Positions 1-6,354 of a stretch of DNA of 6,354 nt are shown here, one piece after another. A model generated the notes under the pieces. It was not told the origin of the DNA, did not search any database, and was given only the letters and a program-made list of their open reading frames with translations. Position numbers and translations under genes: made by a program. The DNA is from an uncultured Pseudomonadota bacterium. GTDB lineage: Bacteria > Pseudomonadota > Gammaproteobacteria > Burkholderiales > Thiobacillaceae. The stretch lies in contig CAIXFP010000406.1 in the NCBI GenBank assembly GCA_903918705.1, positions 1 through 6,354 of the forward strand, in the 5' to 3' direction. Each line of letters begins with the position of its first letter. The first letter of the stretch is position 1.

Positions 1-1
1 C

Positions 2-529
2 GCCATCGTCATCCAGCATACCAAGCCGCCCAAGATCAACCACGATCTGGTCGCCAACGTCTGCGAGCGTCCCACCGTCGTGGCGCGTTGCCCGGTGGCC
101 GCGATCCGTCCCGCCCTGATCAACGGCAAGCCTTCTCTGGAAGTCGATGAGAAGAAATGCATCTGCTGCGGTGCCTGTTTCCCCCCGTGCCCCCCCAAGC
201 AGATCAAAGATCCCGTGCATTCCAAGTTTGCGATCTGGGTTGGCGGAAAGAACTCCAACGCACGTTCCAAGCCCACGTTCCACAAGCTTGTGGCTGCGGG
301 TATCCCGAACAACCCGCCGCGGTGGCCTGAGGTCAGTCAGGTTGTCAAGACCATCCTGGCAGCCTACAAGGCTGATGGTCGTCCTTGGGAGCGTATGAAC
401 GACTGGATTGACCGGATCGGCTGGCCTGCATTCTTTGAAAAGACCGGATTGCCGTTCACCAAGTATCACATCGACAACTGGCGTGGTTCCCGTACCACTC
501 TGAACGCTTCCACACACATCCGCTTCTGA
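2..529 (+). CDS. dsrB: Dissimilatory (reverse-type) sulfite reductase beta subunit, C-terminal half (5' truncated by window edge)
   Basis: The reading frame is open from base 2 to a TGA at 527-529, giving 175 residues, roughly the C-terminal half of DsrB. The start lies outside the window, so the internal GTG at base 80 is not a real start. The fragment holds the ferredoxin domain: Cys21 and Cys30-Pro lie in a region typical of DsrB just after the siroheme-binding core, and Cys53-x2-Cys56-x2-Cys59-x3-Cys63-Pro is a complete 4Fe-4S motif with an extra Cys55. The siroheme/4Fe-4S ligand region should lie just upstream. With DsrA it forms the cytoplasmic alpha2beta2 enzyme. In sulfur oxidizers this enzyme runs in the oxidizing direction, taking sulfane sulfur delivered on DsrC to sulfite. 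The following dsrEFH and the downstream dsrL support the oxidative type. Identity is secure from the motifs and the context; direction is inferred from the neighbours. Confidence 0.95.
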   Translation, partial: AIVIQHTKPPKINHDLVANVCERPTVVARCPVAAIRPALINGKPSLEVDEKKCICCGACFPPCPPKQIKDPVHSKFAIWVGGKNSNARSKPTFHKLVAAGIPNNPPRWPEVSQVVKTILAAYKADGRPWERMNDWIDRIGWPAFFEKTGLPFTKYHIDNWRGSRTTLNASTHIRF

Positions 530-534
530 TGAAC

Positions 535-559
535 CCGGCCCCAAAGGATGCGGGGCCGG
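535..559 (+). repeat. GC-rich hairpin between dsrB and dsrE
   Basis: Bases 535-542 (CCGGCCCC) are the exact reverse complement of 552-559 (GGGGCCGG), leaving a 9-nt loop. The stem begins 6 nt after the dsrB stop codon and ends 34 nt before the dsrE start. No T-run follows, so a classical intrinsic terminator is unlikely. In a polycistronic message such a stem more plausibly protects the dsrAB 3' end from exonucleases or lowers downstream expression; that role is inference. Confidence 0.65.
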
Positions 560-593
560 TTACTCTCGGATATTCGGAGATAGGGATATATAA

Positions 594-986
594 ATGAAGA
601 TCGGTGTATTAGTAAGCGAAGGGCCTTACACCCATCAGGCCTCCGACAGCGCCTACAACTTCGTCAAGGCCGCTATCGATAAGGGACACGAGATTTATCG
701 CGTGTTTTTCTACCACGACGGCGTCAACAATGCGACCCGCCTGACCGAGCCGCCGCGCGATGACCGCAATATCGTCAATCGCTGGACCGACCTGGCCAAG
801 CAACACAACCTAGATCTGGTGGTGTGTATCGCCGCAGCTCAGCGTCGCGGGATCATGGACGCGAACGAGGCCAAGCGGCAGGGTAAGGATGCCGACAATC
901 TCGCCGAGGGTTTCCGGATTTCCGGTCTGGGCCAGTTGGTCGAAGCCGGCATCCAGTGCGACCGCCTCGTGACGTTTGGTGATTAA
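594..986 (+). CDS. dsrE: DsrE, sulfurtransferase subunit of the DsrEFH complex
   Basis: This 130-residue protein belongs to the DsrE/TusD family and has the family's usual length. The N-terminus (MKIGVLVSEGPYTHQASDSA) is the first strand and loop of the DsrE fold. The active-site cysteine is Cys78 at the end of a hydrophobic strand (LDLVVC), the same number as the catalytic Cys in A. vinosum DsrE and E. coli TusD; a second Cys is at 122. DsrE is expected to form an alpha2beta2gamma2 hexamer with DsrF and DsrH in the cytoplasm and to carry sulfane sulfur as a Cys78 persulfide before passing it to DsrC. The ATG at 594 is preceded by purine-rich AGGGA at 582-586, with a further GGAG at 576-579. 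The dsrF start follows 10 nt after the stop. This is the first gene of the tightly packed EFHC block. Confidence 0.96.
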   Translation: MKIGVLVSEGPYTHQASDSAYNFVKAAIDKGHEIYRVFFYHDGVNNATRLTEPPRDDRNIVNRWTDLAKQHNLDLVVCIAAAQRRGIMDANEAKRQGKDADNLAEGFRISGLGQLVEAGIQCDRLVTFGD

Positions 987-990
987 GGGG
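985..990 (+). promoter_or_regulatory. Ribosome binding site of dsrF (decides start at 997)
   Basis: AAGGGG at 985-990 overlaps the dsrE TAA stop and sits 6 nt before the ATG at 997. This favours 997 over the in-frame TTG at 976, which lies inside dsrE, and over the in-frame ATG at 1009. The overlap with the dsrE stop suggests translational coupling. Confidence 0.7.
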
Positions 991-996
991 TTTGAG

Positions 997-1386
997 ATGA
1001 GCGATGAGATGATGGAAGAAGAAGGCGTCATCAAGAAATTCATGTTCGTGAACCGCAAGGCGCCCTACGGCACGATTTATGCGCTGGAAGGCCTGGAGGT
1101 CGTGCTGATTTCTGCCGCCTTCGAGCAAGATGTCAGCCTGGCCTTTGTCGACGATGGTGTGTACGAGCTCAAAAAGGGCCAGGACACCAAGGCGTTGGGC
1201 CAAAAGAACTTCTCGCCGACCTATCGTGCACTGGAAGGTTACGACATCGAGAAATTGTATGTCGAGCGGGAGTCCCTGGAATCCCGAGGCCTCTCCGAAG
1301 ATGACCTGCTGGTGGATGTGCAAGTGGTTTCCTCCGCAGAAATGGCTGAGCTCATGGCTGGTCAAGACGTCGTGATCAGCTTCTAA
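997..1386 (+). CDS. dsrF: DsrF, subunit of the DsrEFH sulfurtransferase complex
   Basis: The protein has 129 residues from the ATG at 997 and fits the DsrF/TusC family: an acidic N-terminus, then a first strand (KKFMFVNRKAPYG), the hydrophobic strand EVVLISAAF and the conserved-looking stretch VSLAFVDDGVYELKKGQ. It is the paralogous partner of DsrE and DsrH in the cytoplasmic hexamer that relays sulfur to DsrC. It contains no cysteine at all, so it cannot carry persulfide itself and is probably structural or needed for docking, as is thought for TusC. An in-frame TTG at 976 would add seven residues but lies inside dsrE and upstream of the Shine-Dalgarno sequence, so it is not used here. The gaps are 10 nt to dsrE and 12 nt to dsrH. 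Identity is firm from family features and position. Confidence 0.94.
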   Translation: MSDEMMEEEGVIKKFMFVNRKAPYGTIYALEGLEVVLISAAFEQDVSLAFVDDGVYELKKGQDTKALGQKNFSPTYRALEGYDIEKLYVERESLESRGLSEDDLLVDVQVVSSAEMAELMAGQDVVISF

Positions 1387-1398
1387 GGGAGAGATGAG

Positions 1399-1698
1399 AT
1401 GTTGCATATCGTTAACAAATCGCCGTTCGACCGCAACTCCCTGGAGAGCTGTCTTCGTCTGGCGAGCAAGGGTTCCGCGGTGCTGCTGATCGAGGATGGC
1501 GTATACGGCGCCACCAGAGGTTGCAGCGTGGAGACAAAGGTCCAGGGGGCGATGGCCAATATCAAGGTCTATGCTCTGGGGGCCGACCTCCAGGCACGCG
1601 GCATTGCCGATCGCATTCTGGATGGTGTCACAGTGGTGGACTACAGCGGTTTTGTGGATCTGGTTGCGGAACACAGCAACCTCCAGTCCTGGTTGTAA
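1399..1698 (+). CDS. dsrH: DsrH, small subunit of the DsrEFH sulfurtransferase complex
   Basis: This 99-residue protein is of the DsrH/TusB family and near the usual length. The N-terminal signature MLHIVNKSPFDRNSLESC is very typical. Its Cys18 aligns with the conserved Cys20 of A. vinosum DsrH, the offset of two coming from a shorter N-terminus. The strand AVLLIEDGVYGAT follows, and there is a second cysteine at 42. DsrH completes the alpha2beta2gamma2 complex with DsrE and DsrF. In the family the DsrE cysteine is the one essential for sulfur transfer to DsrC, while the role of the DsrH cysteine is less clear. The ATG at 1399 has GGGAGA at 1387-1392 just after the dsrF stop, with 6 nt spacing. 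An out-of-frame ATG at 1394 is ignored. The dsrC start lies 22 nt after the stop. Confidence 0.95.
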   Translation: MLHIVNKSPFDRNSLESCLRLASKGSAVLLIEDGVYGATRGCSVETKVQGAMANIKVYALGADLQARGIADRILDGVTVVDYSGFVDLVAEHSNLQSWL

Positions 1699-1707
1699 TT
1701 TTTTTCT

Positions 1708-1713
1708 AAGGAG
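1708..1713 (+). promoter_or_regulatory. Strong ribosome binding site of dsrC
   Basis: AAGGAG at 1708-1713, within TAAGGAGT, lies 7 nt before the ATG at 1721 and is the best Shine-Dalgarno match in the EFHC block. It follows a run of seven T at 1699-1705. It fixes the dsrC start, whereas the open frame extends much further upstream into dsrH. A strong site agrees with DsrC being one of the most abundant Dsr proteins. Confidence 0.75.
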
Positions 1714-1720
1714 TAACGCT

Positions 1721-2056
1721 ATGCCTATGGTTGAAGTTGCCGGCAAATCTTTTGAAGTTGACGAGGAAGGCTATCTGACCAATCTGGCCGATTGGAACCA
1801 GGACATCGCCGGGTATCTGGCGCAGGAAGAAAAGGTTGATCTGACGGAGAGCCACTGGGAAGTGATCAACTTCCTGCGTGAGTATTACGAAGAGTATCAA
1901 ATCGCTCCCGCTGTGCGCGTGCTGACCAAGGCGATAGCCAAGAAGCTGGGTCCGGACAAAGGCAACAACAAATATCTGTATGAGTTGTTCCCTTATGGAC
2001 CCGCCAAGCAGGCTTGCAAAATCGCTGGTCTGCCCAAGCCGACCGGCTGTATCTGA
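1721..2056 (+). CDS. dsrC: DsrC, sulfur-carrier protein and substrate of DsrAB
   Basis: This is a 111-residue DsrC/TusE family protein, one residue shorter than A. vinosum DsrC. Hallmarks are the N-terminal strands (VEVAGKSFEVDEEGYLTNL), the helical WEVINFLREYYEEYQIAPAV, and the flexible C-terminal arm KQACKIAGLPKPTGCI. The arm holds both conserved cysteines: Cys110 (CysA, next to last) and Cys99 (CysB), eleven positions apart, as in true DsrC. TusE-type proteins lack CysB, so this is a functional DsrC. It accepts sulfur from DsrEFH, presents it as a persulfide or trisulfide to DsrAB, and is recycled through DsrK of the membrane complex. The frame stays open upstream into dsrH, but the ATG at 1721 with its strong Shine-Dalgarno sequence is clearly the start. 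The structured gap downstream may give dsrC a separate, more stable transcript end. Confidence 0.98.
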   Translation: MPMVEVAGKSFEVDEEGYLTNLADWNQDIAGYLAQEEKVDLTESHWEVINFLREYYEEYQIAPAVRVLTKAIAKKLGPDKGNNKYLYELFPYGPAKQACKIAGLPKPTGCI

Positions 2057-2066
2057 TCCTGCTGTC

Positions 2067-2090
2067 CGACCGGGGCTCTCGCCCCGGGCG
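2067..2090 (+). repeat. Tetraloop hairpin just after dsrC
   Basis: Bases 2070-2076 (CCGGGGC) pair perfectly with 2081-2087 (GCCCCGG) around a TCTC tetraloop. After one A/G mismatch, 2067-2068 (CG) also pair with 2089-2090 (CG). The core stem begins 14 nt after the dsrC stop. It is very GC-rich but lacks a following T-run, so it looks like a 3'-end stabilizer or a partial or Rho-assisted terminator rather than a full intrinsic terminator. Confidence 0.7.
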
Positions 2091-2093
2091 AGT

Positions 2094-2120
2094 TCTCGGC
2101 TGTTTGTAAACTAGCCGAGA
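2094..2120 (+). repeat. Second hairpin in the dsrC-dsrM gap
   Basis: Bases 2094-2101 (TCTCGGCT) are the exact reverse complement of 2113-2120 (AGCCGAGA). The loop contains a further short GTTT/AAAC pairing (2102-2105 with 2108-2111). The right arm shares 2116-2120 with the left arm of the next, longer inverted repeat, so both stems cannot form fully at once. Confidence 0.65.
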
Positions 2121-2171
2121 GTCGAGAGCCAACTGTGCCTTGGTATGGTCATAGTGGGCTCTCGACTCTCG
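2116..2171 (+). repeat. 15-bp perfect inverted repeat before dsrM
   Basis: Bases 2116-2130 (CGAGAGTCGAGAGCC) are the exact reverse complement of 2157-2171 (GGCTCTCGACTCTCG), with a 26-nt loop. The right arm contains a tandem heptamer CTCTCGA (2160-2166 and 2167-2173, the first read as TCTCGAC in register). GGGCTCTCG occurs at 2156-2164 and also at 2073-2081, inside the first hairpin, so the left arm could also pair back there. The repeat ends 30 nt before the dsrM start. It could be a transcript-processing or attenuation element, or a dispersed palindromic repeat that landed in the operon. Confidence 0.7.
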
Positions 2172-2201
2172 ACTCACCACTCTTGAACGTAGGTAAGACG
2201 G

Positions 2202-2933
2202 ATGAATGCGTTGACGCTTTTCTACATTGGCCTGTACTACTTTGCCGCGCTCATGCTGATCGGCGGATTGGTCTACCGGATTGCCGAATACAGCCGAACT
2301 CCGGCCCCATTAAAGATCCCTACTACCCCAGCGCCCACTACCCAGAGCGGCGTAGTGATGCGGATGGCGCGTGAGGTCATCCTGTTCGAGTCACTTTTCA
2401 AATCCAATAAATGGATTTGGATTTTTGGCTACATGTTCCATGGCGGCCTCGCCCTGGTTCTCCTGCGTCATGTGCGCTACTTCGTCGGTGAGCCGTGCGA
2501 GTTCATTACATTTATTCAGCCCTTCGGTAAATATGCCAGCTTTGCCATGATCGCCGGATTACTCGGCTTGTGGTCGCGCCGATTTCTGGTGGATCGTGTT
2601 CGCTATATCTCGACGCCATCTGACCACCTCATGCTGGCATTGCTGATTGGTATCGGCGCGACCGGGATGATGACCACTTTTGTGGTGCATACCGATGTGG
2701 TCGAGCTCAAGGCTTTCGCGCTTGGACTGATCACTTTCGACTGGCATCCGGTGCCAACCGATGGCCCACTGCTGATTCACCTCACTCTTGTTGCGTTGCT
2801 GATGATAATTTTCCCCATCAGCAAGTTACTGCACGCGCCGGGTATCTTCTTCAGCCCGACTCGCAATCAGGCAGACAACCCGCGCGAGACACGCCAGCTT
2901 GCCCCATGGGCGGCTGCCGCAGAGCGCAAATGA
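2202..2933 (+). CDS. dsrM: DsrM, NarI-like diheme cytochrome b membrane subunit
   Basis: This 243-residue membrane protein has about five hydrophobic segments, near residues 4-26, 70-94, 109-130, 141-162 and 189-211, as expected for the NarI-like fold of DsrM. Candidate b-heme ligands are His80 and His90 in the second segment and His193 and His211 in the last. Their spacings of 10 and 18 equal those of NarI ligands His56/His66 and His187/His205. By that analogy His80 would pair with His211 and His90 with His193. DsrM belongs to the DsrMKJOP complex and exchanges electrons between the membrane quinone pool and the cytoplasmic iron-sulfur subunit DsrK, encoded next. The ATG at 2202 has only a weak Shine-Dalgarno sequence (AGG near 2191-2193), and a 145-nt structured gap precedes it, suggesting lower translation than dsrC. 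The C-terminus is a polar tail. Confidence 0.95.
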   Translation: MNALTLFYIGLYYFAALMLIGGLVYRIAEYSRTPAPLKIPTTPAPTTQSGVVMRMAREVILFESLFKSNKWIWIFGYMFHGGLALVLLRHVRYFVGEPCEFITFIQPFGKYASFAMIAGLLGLWSRRFLVDRVRYISTPSDHLMLALLIGIGATGMMTTFVVHTDVVELKAFALGLITFDWHPVPTDGPLLIHLTLVALLMIIFPISKLLHAPGIFFSPTRNQADNPRETRQLAPWAAAAERK

Positions 2934-2959
2934 GTTAAGTCATTGAGACGAAAGAGCCC

Positions 2960-2971
2960 CTTGGGCCCAAG
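2960..2971 (+). repeat. 12-bp perfect palindrome between dsrM and dsrK
   Basis: CTTGGGCCCAAG at 2960-2971 is a perfect palindrome, 26 nt after the dsrM stop and 38 nt before the dsrK start. As RNA it could form only a short stem with a tight loop; as DNA it could be a site for a dimeric protein. No function can be assigned. Confidence 0.4.
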
Positions 2972-2998
2972 ACATCTAGGCATGCTTACCCGAGACGC

Positions 2999-3004
2999 AA
3001 GGAG
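2999..3004 (+). promoter_or_regulatory. Ribosome binding site supporting the GTG start of dsrK
   Basis: AAGGAG at 2999-3004 lies 5 nt before the GTG at 3010. The next in-frame ATG encodes Met25 and has no comparable site, so the GTG start is preferred. Confidence 0.75.
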
Positions 3005-3009
3005 CAACT

Positions 3010-4533
<1,524 letters not shown>

Positions 4534-4540
4534 GGCGAGC

Positions 4541-4554
4541 CGACCCTCGGGTCG
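4541..4554 (+). repeat. Short hairpin after dsrK
   Basis: CGACC at 4541-4545 pairs with GGTCG at 4550-4554 around a CTCG loop, 7 nt after the dsrK stop. A second 4-bp stem (GCGG 4601-4604 with CCGC 4610-4613) lies nearer dsrL. Neither has a T-run, so read-through into dsrL is expected. Confidence 0.4.
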
Positions 4555-4627
4555 TAATGCATTTGAGTTAATTTGTTGTAACACAGGCGTATTGCCCAAA
4601 GCGGTATTGCCGCACGATTCTTGAGAT

Positions 4628-4632
4628 AGGAG
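4628..4632 (+). promoter_or_regulatory. Ribosome binding site of dsrL
   Basis: AGGAG at 4628-4632 lies 7 nt before the ATG at 4640, and the open frame downstream from that ATG encodes the expected DsrL N-terminus. Confidence 0.7.
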
Positions 4633-4639
4633 AGCGAAG

Positions 4640-6354
4640 ATGTCGGTCACTTCCAAAGACGTAAAGAAGACTGAAGGTGTCACGTGGCGCCGTTACAAGG
4701 ACGGCGAAACGGAAGCGAACTACCGCCGTTCCCAGGAAAAGATTTTCCAGGCGAGCTGGACCCACAAGTGCCCGGAATACGTGCATTCAACCCCCCCGTG
4801 CCAGGGTTCCTGTCCGGCCGGCGAAGACATTCGTGGCTACCTGAACATCGTGCGCGGTATCGAGAAGCCCACCGGTGGAGTGACCTGGCAGGAGTATGCC
4901 TTCCGTCGCATGACCAGTGCCAACCCCTTCCCCGCCGTTATGGGCCGGGTCTGCCCGGCACCGTGCGAATCCGGCTGCAACCGTAACCAGGTGGAAGAGA
5001 ACGTCGGCATCAACTCGGTTGAGCACTTCATCGGCAACTGGGCGCTGGCCAACAACATGACTTTTGCCAAGCCTGAAGCCGAATCCGGCAAGAAGGTTGC
5101 CATTGTTGGCGGCGGACCCGCCGGTCTGGCCGCTGCTTATCAATTACGCCGCATGGGCCATGGCTGCACCATATTTGACGATCACGCCGAACTTGGCGGC
5201 ATGATGCGTTACGGCATCCCGGGCTTCCGCACCCCGCGCGAAGTCCTCGACGGCGAGATCAAGCGCATCATCGACATGGGCGTCGATGTACGCCTCAACA
5301 CTCGTATCGGCACTGATGTGCCGATGGCCCAGATCGAGCAGGAATTCGACGCCATCCTGATTGCCCTGGGTGCTCAGGGTGGTCGTACTCTGCCCGTCGA
5401 AGGCGCCGACGCGCCCAACTGCGTTCCAGCTACCGCTTTCCTGCGCGCCTTCAATGAAGGCCGTTTGCAGCACGTCGGCAACAAGGTGGTGGTCATCGGA
5501 GGTGGTGACACTTCCATCGACGTGGCGACCGTTGCCCGCCGTCTCGGCAAGATCACCAACGCTTCCACCAGCGACTTGCCGGAGATGGTTCTGGCTGGCC
5601 ATACCGCTCACGACGTGTCGTCCATCGCCGCCCGCATGGGCGTCGAGGTGGTGCTGATCTCCCGCGCCACCGTCGACAAGATGGCTGCCAGCAAGCACGA
5701 AGTCGAGCAGGCCAAGGCTGAAGGCATCGAGATCATCGGCGGCGTCACCCCCATCGCTGTGGTGAAGGGCGCCGATGGTCGCGCCACCGCACTTCGTGTT
5801 GCTCAGTTTGAAGTGGTCGGCAAGGAGACCAAGATCAAGGAAGGCACCGAGTTCGACATTACCGGCGACCTGATCGTCTCCGCCATCGGCCAGGCGGTGG
5901 ATTTCACCGGGCTGGAAAGTTTCAACAACAATAACGGCCTGGTCAAGACCGACAAGTCGTATCGTTTCCCCAACAAGCCGAACGTTTTTGTCGCTGGTGA
6001 CGTGATTCGTCCCCATTTGCTGACTACCGCCATCGGCCATGCCCGTATTTGTGCCGAAGGGATTGATGCCTTCTTCAAGGGCGAGGATGCCGCCAAGCGG
6101 CCCAAGGTCGATGTGGCCCACTGGGACATGGTGCGCAAATGGGTCGAAACCGGCCACGAGTACAAAGAGCACCATGGTCAGGATATGGGCACCTCGAGCT
6201 GGAAGGACGTCCTGCATAACTATGACGACCGTTCCGGCCGTTACGTGATCCCGTCCACCGAAATGTTCCTCGGACACTTCATGAACACCCCGCGCAACCA
6301 GCGTGGTGTGACCGTGTTGGACAAGGATTCCGCCCTGGGTAACTTCGAGGACCG
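4640..6354 (+). CDS. dsrL: DsrL, iron-sulfur flavoprotein NAD(P)H oxidoreductase partner of DsrAB (3' truncated by window edge)
   Basis: The frame from ATG 4640 is open to the end of the window: 571 codons plus two bases, no stop. A. vinosum DsrL has about 655 residues, so the C-terminal ferredoxin domain is probably missing here. The protein resembles the GltD small subunit of glutamate synthase. An N-terminal cysteine cluster (Cys44, Cys54, Cys58, then Cys105, Cys109, Cys113) is suited to Fe-S binding. An FAD Rossmann motif GGGPAG lies at 157-162. A second dinucleotide motif, GGGDTS at 287-292, is for NAD(P)H. The flavin-end motif VAGD has Gly453-Asp454, followed by TAIGHA. In sulfur oxidizers DsrL associates with DsrAB and passes electrons released in sulfur oxidation to NAD(P)+. 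A segment at about 304-334 lengthens the nucleotide-binding domain relative to GltD. An antisense frame of 377 codons across it is a codon-bias shadow. Confidence 0.95.
   Translation, partial: MSVTSKDVKKTEGVTWRRYKDGETEANYRRSQEKIFQASWTHKCPEYVHSTPPCQGSCPAGEDIRGYLNIVRGIEKPTGGVTWQEYAFRRMTSANPFPAVMGRVCPAPCESGCNRNQVEENVGINSVEHFIGNWALANNMTFAKPEAESGKKVAIVGGGPAGLAAAYQLRRMGHGCTIFDDHAELGGMMRYGIPGFRTPREVLDGEIKRIIDMGVDVRLNTRIGTDVPMAQIEQEFDAILIALGAQGGRTLPVEGADAPNCVPATAFLRAFNEGRLQHVGNKVVVIGGGDTSIDVATVARRLGKITNASTSDLPEMVLAGHTAHDVSSIAARMGVEVVLISRATVDKMAASKHEVEQAKAEGIEIIGGVTPIAVVKGADGRATALRVAQFEVVGKETKIKEGTEFDITGDLIVSAIGQAVDFTGLESFNNNNGLVKTDKSYRFPNKPNVFVAGDVIRPHLLTTAIGHARICAEGIDAFFKGEDAAKRPKVDVAHWDMVRKWVETGHEYKEHHGQDMGTSSWKDVLHNYDDRSGRYVIPSTEMFLGHFMNTPRNQRGVTVLDKDSALGNFED

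Noticed and set aside
1664..1699. Possible dsrC promoter with -10-like TGTAAT at 1694-1699
   Set aside because: No -35 hexamer at a fitting distance (TTGCGG at 1664-1669 is too far), and a start near 1706 would leave almost no leader before the Shine-Dalgarno sequence.
1496..1720. Upstream in-frame extension of dsrC into dsrH
   Set aside because: The extra 75 residues are dsrH read in another frame and look like a low-quality Trp/Arg-rich translation. The ATG at 1721 has the strong Shine-Dalgarno sequence and gives the normal DsrC length.
853..1746. 297-codon open frame on the minus strand across dsrE, dsrF, dsrH and the start of dsrC
   Set aside because: It crosses four well-supported + strand genes and their Shine-Dalgarno sites and has no recognisable motifs.
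2135..2374. 79-codon + strand open frame overlapping the dsrM start
   Set aside because: Out of frame with dsrM, covers the inverted repeat, and has no Shine-Dalgarno sequence or recognisable features.
4563..4610. AT-rich stretch before dsrL as a promoter
   Set aside because: TTGAGT at 4563-4568 has no good -10 element at 16-18 nt spacing. The gene is more simply read from the upstream operon transcript.
5144..6277. 377-codon open frame on the minus strand
   Set aside because: It lies wholly antisense to dsrL, whose + frame has clear Fe-S, FAD and nucleotide motifs. Its translation has no recognisable domain and is explained by G/C-ending codons of dsrL.

Overview
The window is a stretch of a dissimilatory sulfite reductase (dsr) operon of the sulfur-oxidizing (reverse-Dsr) type. 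All genes lie on the + strand in the order dsrB (3' half), dsrE, dsrF, dsrH, dsrC, dsrM, dsrK, dsrL (5' part, running off the right edge). This order matches the core of the dsr cluster known from Allochromatium vinosum and other proteobacterial sulfur oxidizers. The complete dsrEFH set and dsrL point to an oxidizer rather than a classical sulfate reducer. The sequence is fairly rich in G and C, with G/C preferred at third codon positions, and the proteins look proteobacterial. A beta- or gammaproteobacterial sulfur chemolithotroph or phototroph is the best guess; I cannot name a genus.

Layout: 2-529 is the C-terminal half of DsrB with its ferredoxin domain. A 64-nt gap with a GC-rich hairpin follows. 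dsrE, dsrF, dsrH and dsrC (594-2056) are packed with gaps of 10, 12 and 22 nt, each with its own Shine-Dalgarno sequence. The 145-nt gap between dsrC and dsrM is the most structured non-coding DNA in the window: three stems, including a 15-bp perfect inverted repeat whose left arm overlaps the right arm of the preceding stem. dsrM (2202-2933), dsrK (3010-4533, GTG start) and dsrL (4640 to the edge) follow with gaps of 76 and 106 nt.

How the genes work together, from knowledge of the family: stored or imported sulfur reaches the Dsr system as protein-bound persulfide. DsrEFH is a Tus-like sulfurtransferase that passes sulfane sulfur to DsrC. Sulfurated DsrC feeds DsrAB, which oxidizes the sulfur to sulfite. 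DsrL is an iron-sulfur flavoprotein NAD(P)H:acceptor oxidoreductase that partners DsrAB and passes electrons to NAD(P)+. DsrM and DsrK belong to the DsrMKJOP membrane complex, which handles the DsrC disulfide/thiol cycle and links it to the quinone pool. Key residues are intact in every gene: DsrE Cys78, DsrH Cys18, the two C-terminal DsrC cysteines, the NarI-like His pairs of DsrM, two 4Fe-4S motifs and a CCG motif in DsrK, and the FAD and nucleotide motifs of DsrL.

The system is therefore a known one. The less ordinary material is the intergenic RNA structure, a cysteine-free DsrF, and an inserted segment in the nucleotide-binding domain of DsrL. I see no mobile elements, tRNA or rRNA genes, CRISPR arrays or broken genes.
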